From: Planctomycetota bacterium
GTDB taxonomy: Bacteria; Planctomycetota; B15-G4; SIAN01
Assembly: GCA_009691715.1 (NCBI GenBank)
Contig: SIAN01000006.1
Coordinates: 62,001 to 126,000, forward strand
Direction: 5' to 3'
DNA length: 64,000 nt
How positions within the stretch are numbered: position 1 is the first letter of the stretch; every line of letters starts with the position of its first letter. Both the position numbers and the translations under genes were made by a program. Below are positions 18,262 through 27,146 of the stretch, piece after piece. Below the pieces are notes generated by a model. The model ran no database searches, was not told the origin of the DNA, and saw only the letters and a list, made by a program, of their open reading frames with translations.

Positions 18262-20222
18262 GAGCCACTCGCCTTTGCGACCCCGACCCGCAGCTCGACC
18301 GCTGCTCCATCCGCCGGCATCGTCCCGAGCTCGCGCCAGCCGTCTTTTCCGAATGAGCGAACCTGGTATTCGCCCGCCTCGAAACCCTCGGCCGCGAAGT
18401 TCCCGTCAGCATCCGTCTCGACCTCGGCCCCGAACCACCGGCGCTCGTTCAACCCGACGCCCATCGGCTCGAAGGAGAGCCATTGGCACACGAGCGGTTT
18501 GCCTTCGGCGTCGAGCGCGCGACCGCGCAACGCGTGGCCGGGATGCAGCGTGACGTCGAGACGGCGGAAGGTGCCGATGGCAGGCAGCGCCTCCGCCACC
18601 GCCACGCGTGCCACACCCGCAGGTCCGCGCGCGAGGAGTTCGATCGCGCGGCCACGGGCCAGCACGATGTTTGGCCGGATGGGTGCGCTCCCGACGATGA
18701 ACCGACCTTCGCCGTCGCTGGTCACGGCATAGCACTCGACGCGTCCGTCGCAGGGGACGACGAGCTGGAGCTCTGCTACCACCGGCTTGCTGTCGTGGCC
18801 CACCACGCGCCCTGCCAGACGCAACACACCTGAACCCAATTCGATCGGCGACCAGGTCCGCACCTCGCCCGGATCGAGCGAGGGCAGGACACCACCGGCG
18901 ACATGCTTTCCCCGCCAATCGGGCGGACCCAGCCACAGAGCGATGTTCAGCTCGCGTTGATCGAGCGGCCCCAGACGCACCACGCCATCGAGCCCGATCG
19001 CTCGTCGCAGTGACGCAAACTCGGAGACCTTCGCCGGCTGCACCATCACCTCGAACCCAAGCTCGAGGATCTCCCGCGGCCAAGGGATCACCACCTCGAG
19101 CGTCGACGGCTCCGGCAATTCGACCTTGCCGAGATCGACTGCAATCGCGTCAAACGGGACTTCGACGGCGCCGCTCTACAACGCCCCGTCGCCCGCCATC
19201 AGACGCAGATCGCAGTCGAAGGAGGCCGCGACCTTGAAGTCGAACCGGCCTTCGTCGTCGATCGGGACCTCGAATCGTTCGAACTCGCGCGCCACGTCGC
19301 CGATGGCCTTCGGCAACGCGACCAGCCGCAAGTCGGCGCCGCGGATCGCACCCTCCGCGATCATGCGCGGCGGCCACGGACTGAACCATCCGCGCACCTG
19401 CACCCGACGCATGAGCTGAAACCTGACGCCCGCGTGGTCTTCGTCGCCGGTCAGATCGGCGGCGAACCAACCCGCCGAGGCGTGTTCGTCGGCCGTCGCA
19501 CGCAATGCCACCGATTGCGGCGGCAGTCCGCTGAACGAATAGGCGCCCGTCGCGTCCGAGTCCGTTTCGAGCCGGAATGCCGGCGTGCCTCGCGGAATGT
19601 GCGCGCCGAATGCGACGAGTTCGATGTGAGCACCAGGAACAACGCGCTCGCTCCCGGACTCGAGAGTCATTCCCGACAGTCGCGTGCGCCAGTCGAGACG
19701 GATCTCGATTTCGCGGCCCTCATCGTCGACCGGCGCCGCGCCGCAACCGACTCCGTCGCTCACTGCCACGATGTGGTCCCAGGCAAAGTCGCCGTCGTAC
19801 TTCCACCTGTACTGCCGCCACCCTTCCGTCGTGACCGCCAGGTCGAAGGACCCTTCGGCATCGCTGACGCCGATCGGCTTGCCGCCCCACCAAAGCGCCG
19901 CGCCGGGAGCCGGCAGCGCGTCGAAATCGATCACGCGTCCGCGCCATCGCGCATTGCCACTGGCGGCGAGGGTTGCGCTGTCATCGGAACCGGGCGGCAA
20001 CGCGCTCCGCTCGGCGCCGACGGGTCGAAGCTCCGCATTCGCGGGCGACGCTTCCGCGTCCTCCAACCGGCCGGTCGCGGCAGCTTCCGTCGGACCCGCA
20101 GGTACGACCACCGGTGCTCCGCGATCGAGCCACGCCCAACCGCCCACGACTGCGGCAACGGCAGCGATCACGACGGCGGTTACGAACACGACCAGCCCCA
20201 TCGCGCCATGGCGACTCGCCAT
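18258..20222 (-). pseudogene. Carboxypeptidase-regulatory-like protein (paralogue 2), interrupted by an amber codon
   Basis: 655 codons in one frame from ATG 20222 (MASRHGAMGLVVFVTAVVIAAV, a membrane anchor), broken only by TAG at 19176-19178 (codon 349). The N-terminal part has ARWRGRVIDFDALPAPGAALWWGG and related beta-sandwich repeats. The C-terminal part resumes at SGAVEVPFDAIAVDLGKVELP and ends ELRVGVAKASGS. The same anchor and domain order as the following gene show the two arose by duplication. The amber is most simply a point mutation in a gene that may now give a truncated protein, or a sequence error. It is divergent from the sulfatase-like gene (85-bp gap). Confidence 0.7.
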
Positions 20223-20307
20223 CCGCTTCCCCTGCGCTGACTTGCGTGCACTGGCGACCGCCCCGAAGATCCCCGGTCGCACTCCCTCCCGCAAGGCCGC
20301 ACTCCGC

Positions 20308-23229
20308 TTGTTGAACTGCCGAACTCCGCTGCTGCTGCTCGTCGCCTGGATCACGGCGTTCGAGCGCGCCGACGCGACTCCCGCGCCCGGGCCACAGGAC
20401 GCCGCACCCGTCGGCCAGCTCTTCCTGCTCGACGCGATCGAGCGCGCGCGGATCGACTCGCCGATCTTGCGGGCGCCGCGGCTTGGAGAGCACCTGCTGC
20501 TGCTCGATTTGGTGCCGATCGAGGCCACTTGGAACGATGGCGGCGCGCGCTGCTATGTGCTGCCGATCGCAATCCGCTGTGACGAGCTCGGGCAACCGCG
20601 GCGGGCCGCGCTTTCCCGCGCCGGCGTCGCGCTTGGCCCTGACACGATCCGCGCGACGGTGCATCGTGCGCGCCAGGTGCACGAACTCGCGTCACTGCCC
20701 GGCTTCGCGCCCGATTCGGTGTCGAAGGCGGACGACCGCAAGCTGCTCGCGATCATCGCCAGCGAAGGGCGCCATCCGATTGCGCTGCCGCGCGCCGGCA
20801 ACGCCGTCCACGCCACGATCCAATGCTGGTTTCGCGCGCCGGGCCGCAAGCCCGACACGCCGTGGCCCAAGTTCCGACTGCTGGACGAAAAGCAGAACGT
20901 CCTCGCGACCATCGAGCCGAGCCACGCCGGCGCGGTCGAGTTCGACCTGCCGGCAGCATCGGGCACGACCACGCTCACGCTCGACATCGGCGGGATGGTG
21001 AAGGGCGGCGAAGTGACGGCTCGGTTTGGGACGATCGTGCTCGAGGCGCTCGATGGTCACGATCGCGTGGTGCTCGAAGCCGATGGCGCCAAGATCGAAG
21101 AGCGCGGTCTCGAACTGCGATACCCGATCCAGGCACCGCCACCGGCACAGCTCCTGGTCGAGGAGAGCAAGTCCGCGAGCCCACCCACGCCGGTCACGCT
21201 GCTGCGAGGCCGCGCCACGGTCGCCTCGGAGAACGGCGAGGTGTTTGAGCTCACGCGCGACGGGGCGCCGGTCGGCGGCGAGGGTCACGCCGCTGCGACG
21301 TTCACGCTCGATGCCAACGCGCACGAGGCGGCGCAGCTCACGGCGCGCCGGCCGGCCGGTGCCGCGACCCGCGATCGCATCTGGCTTCTGCAACCCGATG
21401 CCGCGTTCGGCCGCCTCCACGATCCGACTGCGATCCTTGAAGGCGAGCTGCCGCCGCTGCGCGGACGCGAATCGGAGTCGCCGCATCCGTGCGTGCGTCA
21501 CGTGACGCTCGGTGCCGAGACGCGGCGCGCGCTGCTGCTCGCGCCAGGAAGCGTGGTCGACTTTCCGGTCGACATTGCTCCGGGCGATGAGCTCGTCTTC
21601 GCGACCGGCATGGTCGAACTCGCTGGCGCGGGGCCGGGACGCGTGCCGCCGACGTTGGAAGCGAGCTGGATCGACTCGGCCGGCGCGGTCCACACGTTGA
21701 CTGGACCGAAGGCCGAATCGAACTCCGCGCTGACCGATCGGTTCGTCGAGCGGCGGTTCATGCTGCCGATCGCAGCCGCAGGCGCCGGGACGCTGCGCTT
21801 CGCCGCGCCAGTGCCCGCCGACGCCGGCCTGCTCGCCACATCGCCGACGGCGCTGGCACTGGTCGCCGAGCCGACGATCGAGCATGCACGCCGCTCCACT
21901 GCACCGAACGTCATCGTCTATCTGGTCGACACGCTACGCGCCGATCGCTGCACGCCGTGGCGCAGCGATCGCGACACGACGCCCCACCTCGCACGCATGG
22001 CGGCGGAGGGCGTCCTGTTCGAGCGTGCCTACTCGCAGGCACCGTGGACGCGACCGTCGGTGGCGACGCTCTTCTCCGGCGTGGTGCCGTCGTTCCATGG
22101 CGCGGCGGCGGGCAGCGGGTTGCCGTGGCAGACCGAGACGCTCGCCGAACGGATGCGCGCGGCGGGCCTGACGACGGCAGCGTTCGTGTGCAATCCGCAG
22201 GTGAGCGGCGCGACGCTCGCCTTCGAGCAGGGCTTCGGCACGTTGGTCACGATCGGGCGCACCGAAGCACGCGAGCTGCCGCGCGCCGACGTGATCACAC
22301 CCCAGGTCATCGAGTGGATCGACGCGCACCGCCAGCAGCCGTTCTTCCTCTACGTGCACACGCTCGACCCGCACGCGCCCTACTCACCGCCGGCGGCGAC
22401 GGCCGGTCGTTGGTCGGGTGGGTATCGCGGTGCGTTGAAGCCGGTGATGACGACCGACCTTGAGCGGCGCAAGCCGTTGACCGCCACCGACCTGCGCTAC
22501 GCCAACGATCTCTACGACGAGGAGATCGCCTTCGCCGACGCCGAGCTCGGGCGGCTGTGCGATCATCTGCGGCAGATCGGCGCGTGGGACGACACGCTGA
22601 TCGTCTTCGTCTCCGACCACGGCGAGGAGTTCGCCGATCACGACCACTTCGGTCACGGGCGGCGGCTGTGGGACGAACTGCTGCAGGTTCCGTTGGTGAT
22701 CAAGCCCGACCGGCGCGAAGGCGCGAGCGGCGCGGCGGGCGTGCGAGTGGCGGCGCCGGTGCGGATGCTCGACGTGATGCCGACCGTGCTCGCGCGCGTC
22801 GGCGCGCCCCCCGATGCCGCGACGCTGATGGGCGTCGATCTCTCCGAGTCGTTCGCGAGCGGGACGGTGCCCGACCTCGACGTCGTCGCGGAGTACTGGA
22901 ATCGCGCGCGCCGATTGACGTCGCTGCGAGCGGGTCGCTGGAAGCTGTTGCGCACCATCGGCGACGACGACGATGCCGCCGCCGCCGCGCCGCTGCTGTT
23001 CGATCTCGAGGCCGATCCGGGCGAACGAACCGACCTCGCCGGCGAGCGCTCCGACATCGCCGCCCGCCTGCTCGAGCGACTGACCGCGACCTTCGCCGGC
23101 TGGGACCGCGCCGGCTTCGCCCGCCGCGAAGCCCGCAGCGAACGCTTCACCGCCGAAGAAGAAGCGGCGCTGCGCGCGCTCGGCTACCTCGACGACGGCG
23201 CGCCGGAAGCCGGCGGCGGCAAACGGTGA
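20308..23229 (+). CDS. Exported sulfatase-superfamily enzyme with Thr at the nucleophile position
   Basis: 973 aa from the TTG at 20308, chosen because it begins a signal-like segment (CRTPLLLLVAWITAF) and does not overlap the divergent gene; TTG 20242 is an alternative. The N-terminal ~520 residues are beta-rich and unassigned. The C-terminal ~430 are an alkaline-phosphatase/sulfatase fold: metal-binding D541 in VIVYLVDTLRADR, the nucleophile region APWTRPSVATLFSG, and VSDHGEEFADHDHFGHG (D770/H771). True sulfatases have CXPXR or SXPXR for formylglycine; here the aligned residue is T581 and the Arg of the motif is missing. A phospho- or sulfo-hydrolase using Thr is inferred. Palindrome copy 3 overlaps the stop. 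Confidence 0.8.
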   Translation: MLNCRTPLLLLVAWITAFERADATPAPGPQDAAPVGQLFLLDAIERARIDSPILRAPRLGEHLLLLDLVPIEATWNDGGARCYVLPIAIRCDELGQPRRAALSRAGVALGPDTIRATVHRARQVHELASLPGFAPDSVSKADDRKLLAIIASEGRHPIALPRAGNAVHATIQCWFRAPGRKPDTPWPKFRLLDEKQNVLATIEPSHAGAVEFDLPAASGTTTLTLDIGGMVKGGEVTARFGTIVLEALDGHDRVVLEADGAKIEERGLELRYPIQAPPPAQLLVEESKSASPPTPVTLLRGRATVASENGEVFELTRDGAPVGGEGHAAATFTLDANAHEAAQLTARRPAGAATRDRIWLLQPDAAFGRLHDPTAILEGELPPLRGRESESPHPCVRHVTLGAETRRALLLAPGSVVDFPVDIAPGDELVFATGMVELAGAGPGRVPPTLEASWIDSAGAVHTLTGPKAESNSALTDRFVERRFMLPIAAAGAGTLRFAAPVPADAGLLATSPTALALVAEPTIEHARRSTAPNVIVYLVDTLRADRCTPWRSDRDTTPHLARMAAEGVLFERAYSQAPWTRPSVATLFSGVVPSFHGAAAGSGLPWQTETLAERMRAAGLTTAAFVCNPQVSGATLAFEQGFGTLVTIGRTEARELPRADVITPQVIEWIDAHRQQPFFLYVHTLDPHAPYSPPAATAGRWSGGYRGALKPVMTTDLERRKPLTATDLRYANDLYDEEIAFADAELGRLCDHLRQIGAWDDTLIVFVSDHGEEFADHDHFGHGRRLWDELLQVPLVIKPDRREGASGAAGVRVAAPVRMLDVMPTVLARVGAPPDAATLMGVDLSESFASGTVPDLDVVAEYWNRARRLTSLRAGRWKLLRTIGDDDDAAAAAPLLFDLEADPGERTDLAGERSDIAARLLERLTATFAGWDRAGFARREARSERFTAEEEAALRALGYLDDGAPEAGGGKR

Positions 23230-23275
23230 CCAAACCGACATTCTGATCCAGACACAGAACGTCGGTTTCGTCACC
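23225..23275. repeat. Palindromic repeat, copy 3 (inverted orientation)
   Basis: GGTGACCAAACCGAC (23225-23239) pairs with GTCGGTTTCGTCACC (23261-23275) at 14 of 15 positions. The 21-nt spacer is the reverse complement of the copy-1 spacer apart from one base, so this copy is inverted. Its left arm contains the sulfatase stop codon, and it lies between convergent gene ends as copy 1 does. Confidence 0.85.
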
Positions 23276-23304
23276 AGTCCGGATCGACAGCGGCGGTATT
23301 CACA

Positions 23305-24291
23305 TCAACGACAGAGCGCCTGCACGGCGTTCGCGACCTGCTCGACGACCATCGCCATCCGCGCGTAGTCGAGCGTCTCAGGCGTGTCGGTTGCGCGGTG
23401 GTAGTTGGCGTTCCGATAGAACGCGGTGTCCGTGACCATCACCGCCTCGAAGCCAAGGTCCCAGTAGTTCAGGTGATCCGAGAAGTCGATTCCGGACACG
23501 AAACGCGGTGCATTCATCGACCACACTGGCAGCGGCGCCGCCTCCGCCATTGCGCGTTTCACCCGGCGAGTCAGCGCCGTCTGGCCGACGCAGCCGACGA
23601 CCGCGATGAAGTTGCCCTAGCTCGGGTAGACGAACTGCAAGCCACTCAGCGGATACGCCTGACTGTCCGGCGCATCGCTGAAGAACCCGATCATTTCGAG
23701 GCAGATCATCGCCCGGACCGCGACCCCGGACGCCCGCAGCGCTTCGGCGTGGACGTAGCTCCCCATCGAGTGCGTTCAGAAGAACGGCGGTTCTTCGAGC
23801 GAGTACGCCACAAGCTCGACCCGCAGCGGCACTCCGCTCGCGACGAGCAGCGGCGCCAGAGCCAGCAGTCCGGCCACGCCGCTCGCATTGTCATCGGCGC
23901 CGACTCCGGGTCCGGCGGCGTCGTAGTGGGCGCCGACGATCACTCGCTCCGCCGTGTCGGGACCGACTGAGGCGATCACGTTGCGGAACGACTCGCCCTT
24001 GACGTGGAACGACTGGAAGACGGGTTCAAGTCCGCTTGCCGCGAAGCAGCCGAGGATGTAGTCGGCCGCGCGATCGAGGTTCGCCAGGTTCGCTGCCGTG
24101 CGCCGAGCATGCGACTGCGCGAGCGTTTCGACGTGCTGGCGAAGACACTCGGGATCGACGCGAGTTTCGGCTCGCCGCACCAGGACGCGCCCGATCGGCT
24201 GCGTCAGGTAGAGCAGCACCAGCACGACGACCGCGGCGACGATCGCCAGCGTTCGCGCGATCCGGACGATCCATCGCACGCGCCTGCCCAA
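23305..24291 (-). pseudogene. Membrane-anchored M28 peptidase with two in-frame stop codons
   Basis: 329 codons in one frame, starting at TTG 24291 one nt after the upstream stop (TGACTTG). An N-terminal membrane helix (LAIVAAVVVLVLLYLTQPI) is followed by an M28 peptidase: VIVGAHYDAAGPGVGADDNASG (first 20 shown by position 23884-23946), VAYSLEEPPFF, and a C-terminal SDHLNYWDLGFEAVMVTDTAFYRN. The frame is broken by TGA (23776-23778, codon 172) after EEPPFF and TAG (23617-23619, codon 225) after FVYPS, with recognisable sequence on both sides (THSMGSYVHAEAL; GNFIAVVG). Both can arise by one C-to-T change. No SECIS-like hairpin follows the TGA. Most likely a recent pseudogene. Confidence 0.75.
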
Positions 24292-24292
24292 G

Positions 24293-25687
24293 TCACTTCC
24301 CTAGGAAGAGCGCCCACACATCCGCCGCGAAGTTCGAGTGGCCGGCACCTGGAACGACTCGCCGCGTCACGTTCTTCCATCCGAGCTTCGTGAGTTGCTG
24401 CTCAATCGCGTCGGTTTGGCCGTTGATGCCGGGCTTCTGGCCGTTGACCTCGAGGTTGTATTCGTCCTTCTCGCCGGTCAGCAGATGAATCGGCGGGCCA
24501 CCATCGGCCGGCGGTTTCGCGCCTGCCGCGCCGAGCCCGCTGTAGTTGGCGCAGCAGCCGACCGCGAGCGCAAGCTGCTCGGGATGCTGCAGCGCCCACC
24601 AATAGGTGAGATTCCCGCCACCGGAGAAGCCGGTGATGGCCAGACGCTCCCCCGCGCCCCAGTCGCGGCGCAATTCGGCCAACACGGCGGCGACTCCCTC
24701 ACTGTCGAACTTGATGCGCTGGTCGCCGCGCGCGGAGTTTTCCTTCAGCGTCGCGGCGTCGTACCACGGGTACTTGGTGGCATCGAGCTCGTTCGTGTTG
24801 GCGAACGTGCAGGGCGAAATCGCGATCGCCGCGCGGCTGCCTCGTGTGTCGCGGTAGGCGCGGCAGCAGCCGGCGAAGTTGCTGCCGGCGCCTTCGACGG
24901 CGACCACCACCGGCAGTTCGCGCGACTTCGGCGTCCAGTCGGGCGGCAGCGAGACGTACGCCACCAGCGGATGGACGCGCCCGCCGACCAGCATCACATC
25001 GCGCTTGCCGAGCGACCGAGTCGCTTCGGCGAACTTGCCGGCTGCATGACCATCCGGATCGACCACCCGCGCCCGCTCGAGCCAGCGCGCGGCGACCTCG
25101 TTCCACTTCGCTTCGTCAGCCGCCTTCAGCAACGCCGCAAAGTCGGAGCGCGCGCCCTTCGGATCGGCGTCGAGGGCCAACTGCTCGCGCAATGCCGCCT
25201 CGGCGCGATCGGGCGCGTTCGCCCTCAGCGCGAGGTCGAACCGCTTGCCGTGCAACTTCGCGAGGGAGAGATGCACTTCCTTGCGCTTCGTCGCCAACGC
25301 CGGATCGTCCGCGCGATCTGCCACAACGTCGAGCTTCGCCAGCGCATCGCGCAGCGACGTCGCAGCCTTGTCGGCGAGCCCGGCACTCGTCGCAGCGGCG
25401 AGCGCTACGTCACCCGCCGCGCGCTGACCGTGCTCCGCGCACCACTTCGCGAACTCGCCCCACGCCTTCGCAACTTGCTCGCGCCCCTTGGCCTCTGCCG
25501 GCGGGAACTCCGCCTTCGCGGCGGCGGCCTGCACAGGCCGCGCCCGCGACGCACCCTGCGCTTTCGGCGCGAGCAGCACCGCCGTCGCCGCGAACCACAT
25601 CAGCGTCGCCGTGGTGGCGGCGGCGGCCACGGCAACCAAGCGACAGCCAGCGTGTGAACGAGGCCGCGAAACATCACGAAGAGTCAT
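24293..25687 (-). CDS. Exported alpha/beta-hydrolase (esterase-like)
   Basis: 464 aa from ATG 25687; the reading continues upstream but this start precedes the membrane segment (LVAVAAAATTATLMWFAATA). Residues ~55-235 are helical, TPR-like (ALREQLALDADPKGARSDFAALLKAAD). Residues ~240-464 are an alpha/beta-hydrolase: LPVVVAVEGAGSNFAGCC, nucleophile elbow GFSGGGNL, and a C-terminal His in PGAGHSNFAAD. Four closely spaced Cys occur (AGCCRAY, VGCCANY). Resembles poly-hydroxyalkanoate depolymerase/feruloyl-esterase-like secreted hydrolases; the substrate is unknown. The following M28 pseudogene starts 1 nt after its stop. Confidence 0.75.
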   Translation of the reverse strand: MTLRDVSRPRSHAGCRLVAVAAAATTATLMWFAATAVLLAPKAQGASRARPVQAAAAKAEFPPAEAKGREQVAKAWGEFAKWCAEHGQRAAGDVALAAATSAGLADKAATSLRDALAKLDVVADRADDPALATKRKEVHLSLAKLHGKRFDLALRANAPDRAEAALREQLALDADPKGARSDFAALLKAADEAKWNEVAARWLERARVVDPDGHAAGKFAEATRSLGKRDVMLVGGRVHPLVAYVSLPPDWTPKSRELPVVVAVEGAGSNFAGCCRAYRDTRGSRAAIAISPCTFANTNELDATKYPWYDAATLKENSARGDQRIKFDSEGVAAVLAELRRDWGAGERLAITGFSGGGNLTYWWALQHPEQLALAVGCCANYSGLGAAGAKPPADGGPPIHLLTGEKDEYNLEVNGQKPGINGQTDAIEQQLTKLGWKNVTRRVVPGAGHSNFAADVWALFLGK

Positions 25688-25836
25688 GCGCGGCGAGGCT
25701 ACCGACCGCGAACGAAACACGCCGCGCCCACCCGCTCGCGTCTACCGCTGTGCGCCAGCTCCTGCCATCTGGTTCCGGCGCTCGCCGGCTTTGTCGCGCG
25801 TCAGCGGGCGCTCACCGGCTTCACCGTGACCATCAG

Positions 25837-26615
25837 GTAGAGGCGGGCGTCGTCATCCCCCTCGAAGTTCGGCTTCGGGACGCCGCCGACGATCCGTGGC
25901 TCGCCGACGCGCAAGACCCGATCGCGGTAACTCCGCGCGCCAGCGCGGACGCGACGATGCATGAAACCACGTTCTGGACGTTTCCACTACGTGAGGGACG
26001 CTGGCGCATCGTCGAGCGGAGTACTTCGACCACGGTCTAGGTCGATGTGCTGCAAGGAGCAGAGAATTACGCCGAGCTCGTGCTGCCGCCGCCGGTCGAC
26101 CTCGAAGTACGCATCGTCGACGCCATCACCGGCGCGCCGTGGCCAGAGCCAGTCGAGTGGTACGCCATGGGAAGCGTCGTCGTCAGCTCGGCTTCCTTCT
26201 GGATGCGTCCTCAGTGGCCCGGCGGGAACAGCTGGGACGGGCTGCTCCGGGCGCGACCGGGCACCGTCGAGTTTGTAGTGAACGAACTCACCGAGTGCGG
26301 CGCCCGACGCGCCTGATCGTGTCGTTGCCGTGGAAGCCGTGGAGCGACTTGCCGGCGGACACGGGCCAACTCCTCCACCTGCAATTCCGGCGCACGCGAC
26401 TCGTGCCACTCGACAGCGATCACGCGACGCAATGGCCGCGCGCAACCTCCTCACGCTTCGCCGCCGAGTTTCGACCGCCGGCTCCGGGCCGGTGGCGCAT
26501 CGAGCTGCCCGAGTTGCCGGGCTTCGAGGCGATCGCGCCGATCACCGTCGACCTCGACCCAGGCGCGACGCGCGAAGTCAGTCTGACGCTGGTGCCGCGC
26601 GCCAAGGGTGGATGA
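25837..26615 (+). pseudogene. Remnant of a beta-sandwich surface protein gene
   Basis: A recognisable protein stretch without a proper start. VEAGVVIPLEVRLRD... runs to an in-frame TAG at 26038-26040 (TTV-stop-VDVLQGAENYAELV), continues to about 26300, then shifts frame and proceeds as RLIVSLPWKPWSDLPADTG to APITVDLDPGATREVSLTL with a stop at 26613. The composition and TVDLDPGATREV-like endings resemble the two carboxypeptidase-regulatory-like proteins at 16.4-20.2 kb. It has one nonsense codon and one frameshift and lacks the N-terminal half, so it is a decayed fragment. The 149 bp upstream of it shows nothing. Confidence 0.6.
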
Positions 26616-26674
26616 CAGCACCGATCTGAAGGTCGCCGGCATCAAGCCCAGCGGCTCACAGGTTCAGCGGCCGG

Positions 26675-27097
26675 TTACCCCGCGACCTGCTTGCACCCCG
26701 ACGCCTTCAGCGCCGCGCGCAGCTTGCTCGCCGCCTCGTCGAGCGCGGCCGGCGCCGGGCTCTTCTCCGCGTTCGCGAAGTCCATGTCCTTCGGCTCGCG
26801 GATCGGGATCAAGTGCAGATGCACATGGCGCACTTCGAGGCCGAGGATCGTGAGGCCCACCTTCACCGGCCGGAATGCCGCCATCTGTGCCTTGCCGATC
26901 TCCTGCGCCACCTCGAACAAGTGGCGTGACAGCTCCGCGGGCACGTCGAGCCAGTGGTCGATCTCTTGGCGCGGGATCACCAGGCAGTGGCCCGGCTGGA
27001 TCGGGTTGATGGTGAGGATCGCGAAGCACTTGTCGTCCTTCCAGACGAAGCGACCCGGAATCGCACCTTCGAGGATCTTGGTGAAGAGGGTGGGCAT
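26675..27097 (-). CDS. HIT-family hydrolase
   Basis: 140 aa from ATG 27097 (MPTLFTKILEG), with GAGG nine nt upstream; the ten extra upstream residues of the open frame are not family-like. Typical HIT order: IPGRFVWKDDKCFAILTINPIQPGHCLVIPRQEIDHW, then the catalytic triad HVHLHLIP. Members are nucleotide hydrolases or transferases acting on dinucleoside polyphosphates or AMP-linked substrates; the cellular role here is unknown. It lies just downstream of the lipoprotein esterase gene in the same orientation. Confidence 0.9.
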   Translation of the reverse strand: MPTLFTKILEGAIPGRFVWKDDKCFAILTINPIQPGHCLVIPRQEIDHWLDVPAELSRHLFEVAQEIGKAQMAAFRPVKVGLTILGLEVRHVHLHLIPIREPKDMDFANAEKSPAPAALDEAASKLRAALKASGCKQVAG

Positions 27098-27146
27098 CGC
27101 AGGCACCTCGTGATTCGCGTCACACAACCAACCGTGCAGCAGTCGA

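Noticed and set aside
23776..23778. TGA in the M28 peptidase read as selenocysteine
   Set aside because: Not at a redox position, no hairpin in SECIS position, and the same gene also has a TAG.
9902..26615. Reassignment of TAG as a sense codon
   Set aside because: TAG ends several intact genes with family-typical C-termini (HEAT gene at 15452, foldase at 41175, GT-C at 42977, M61 at 48838).
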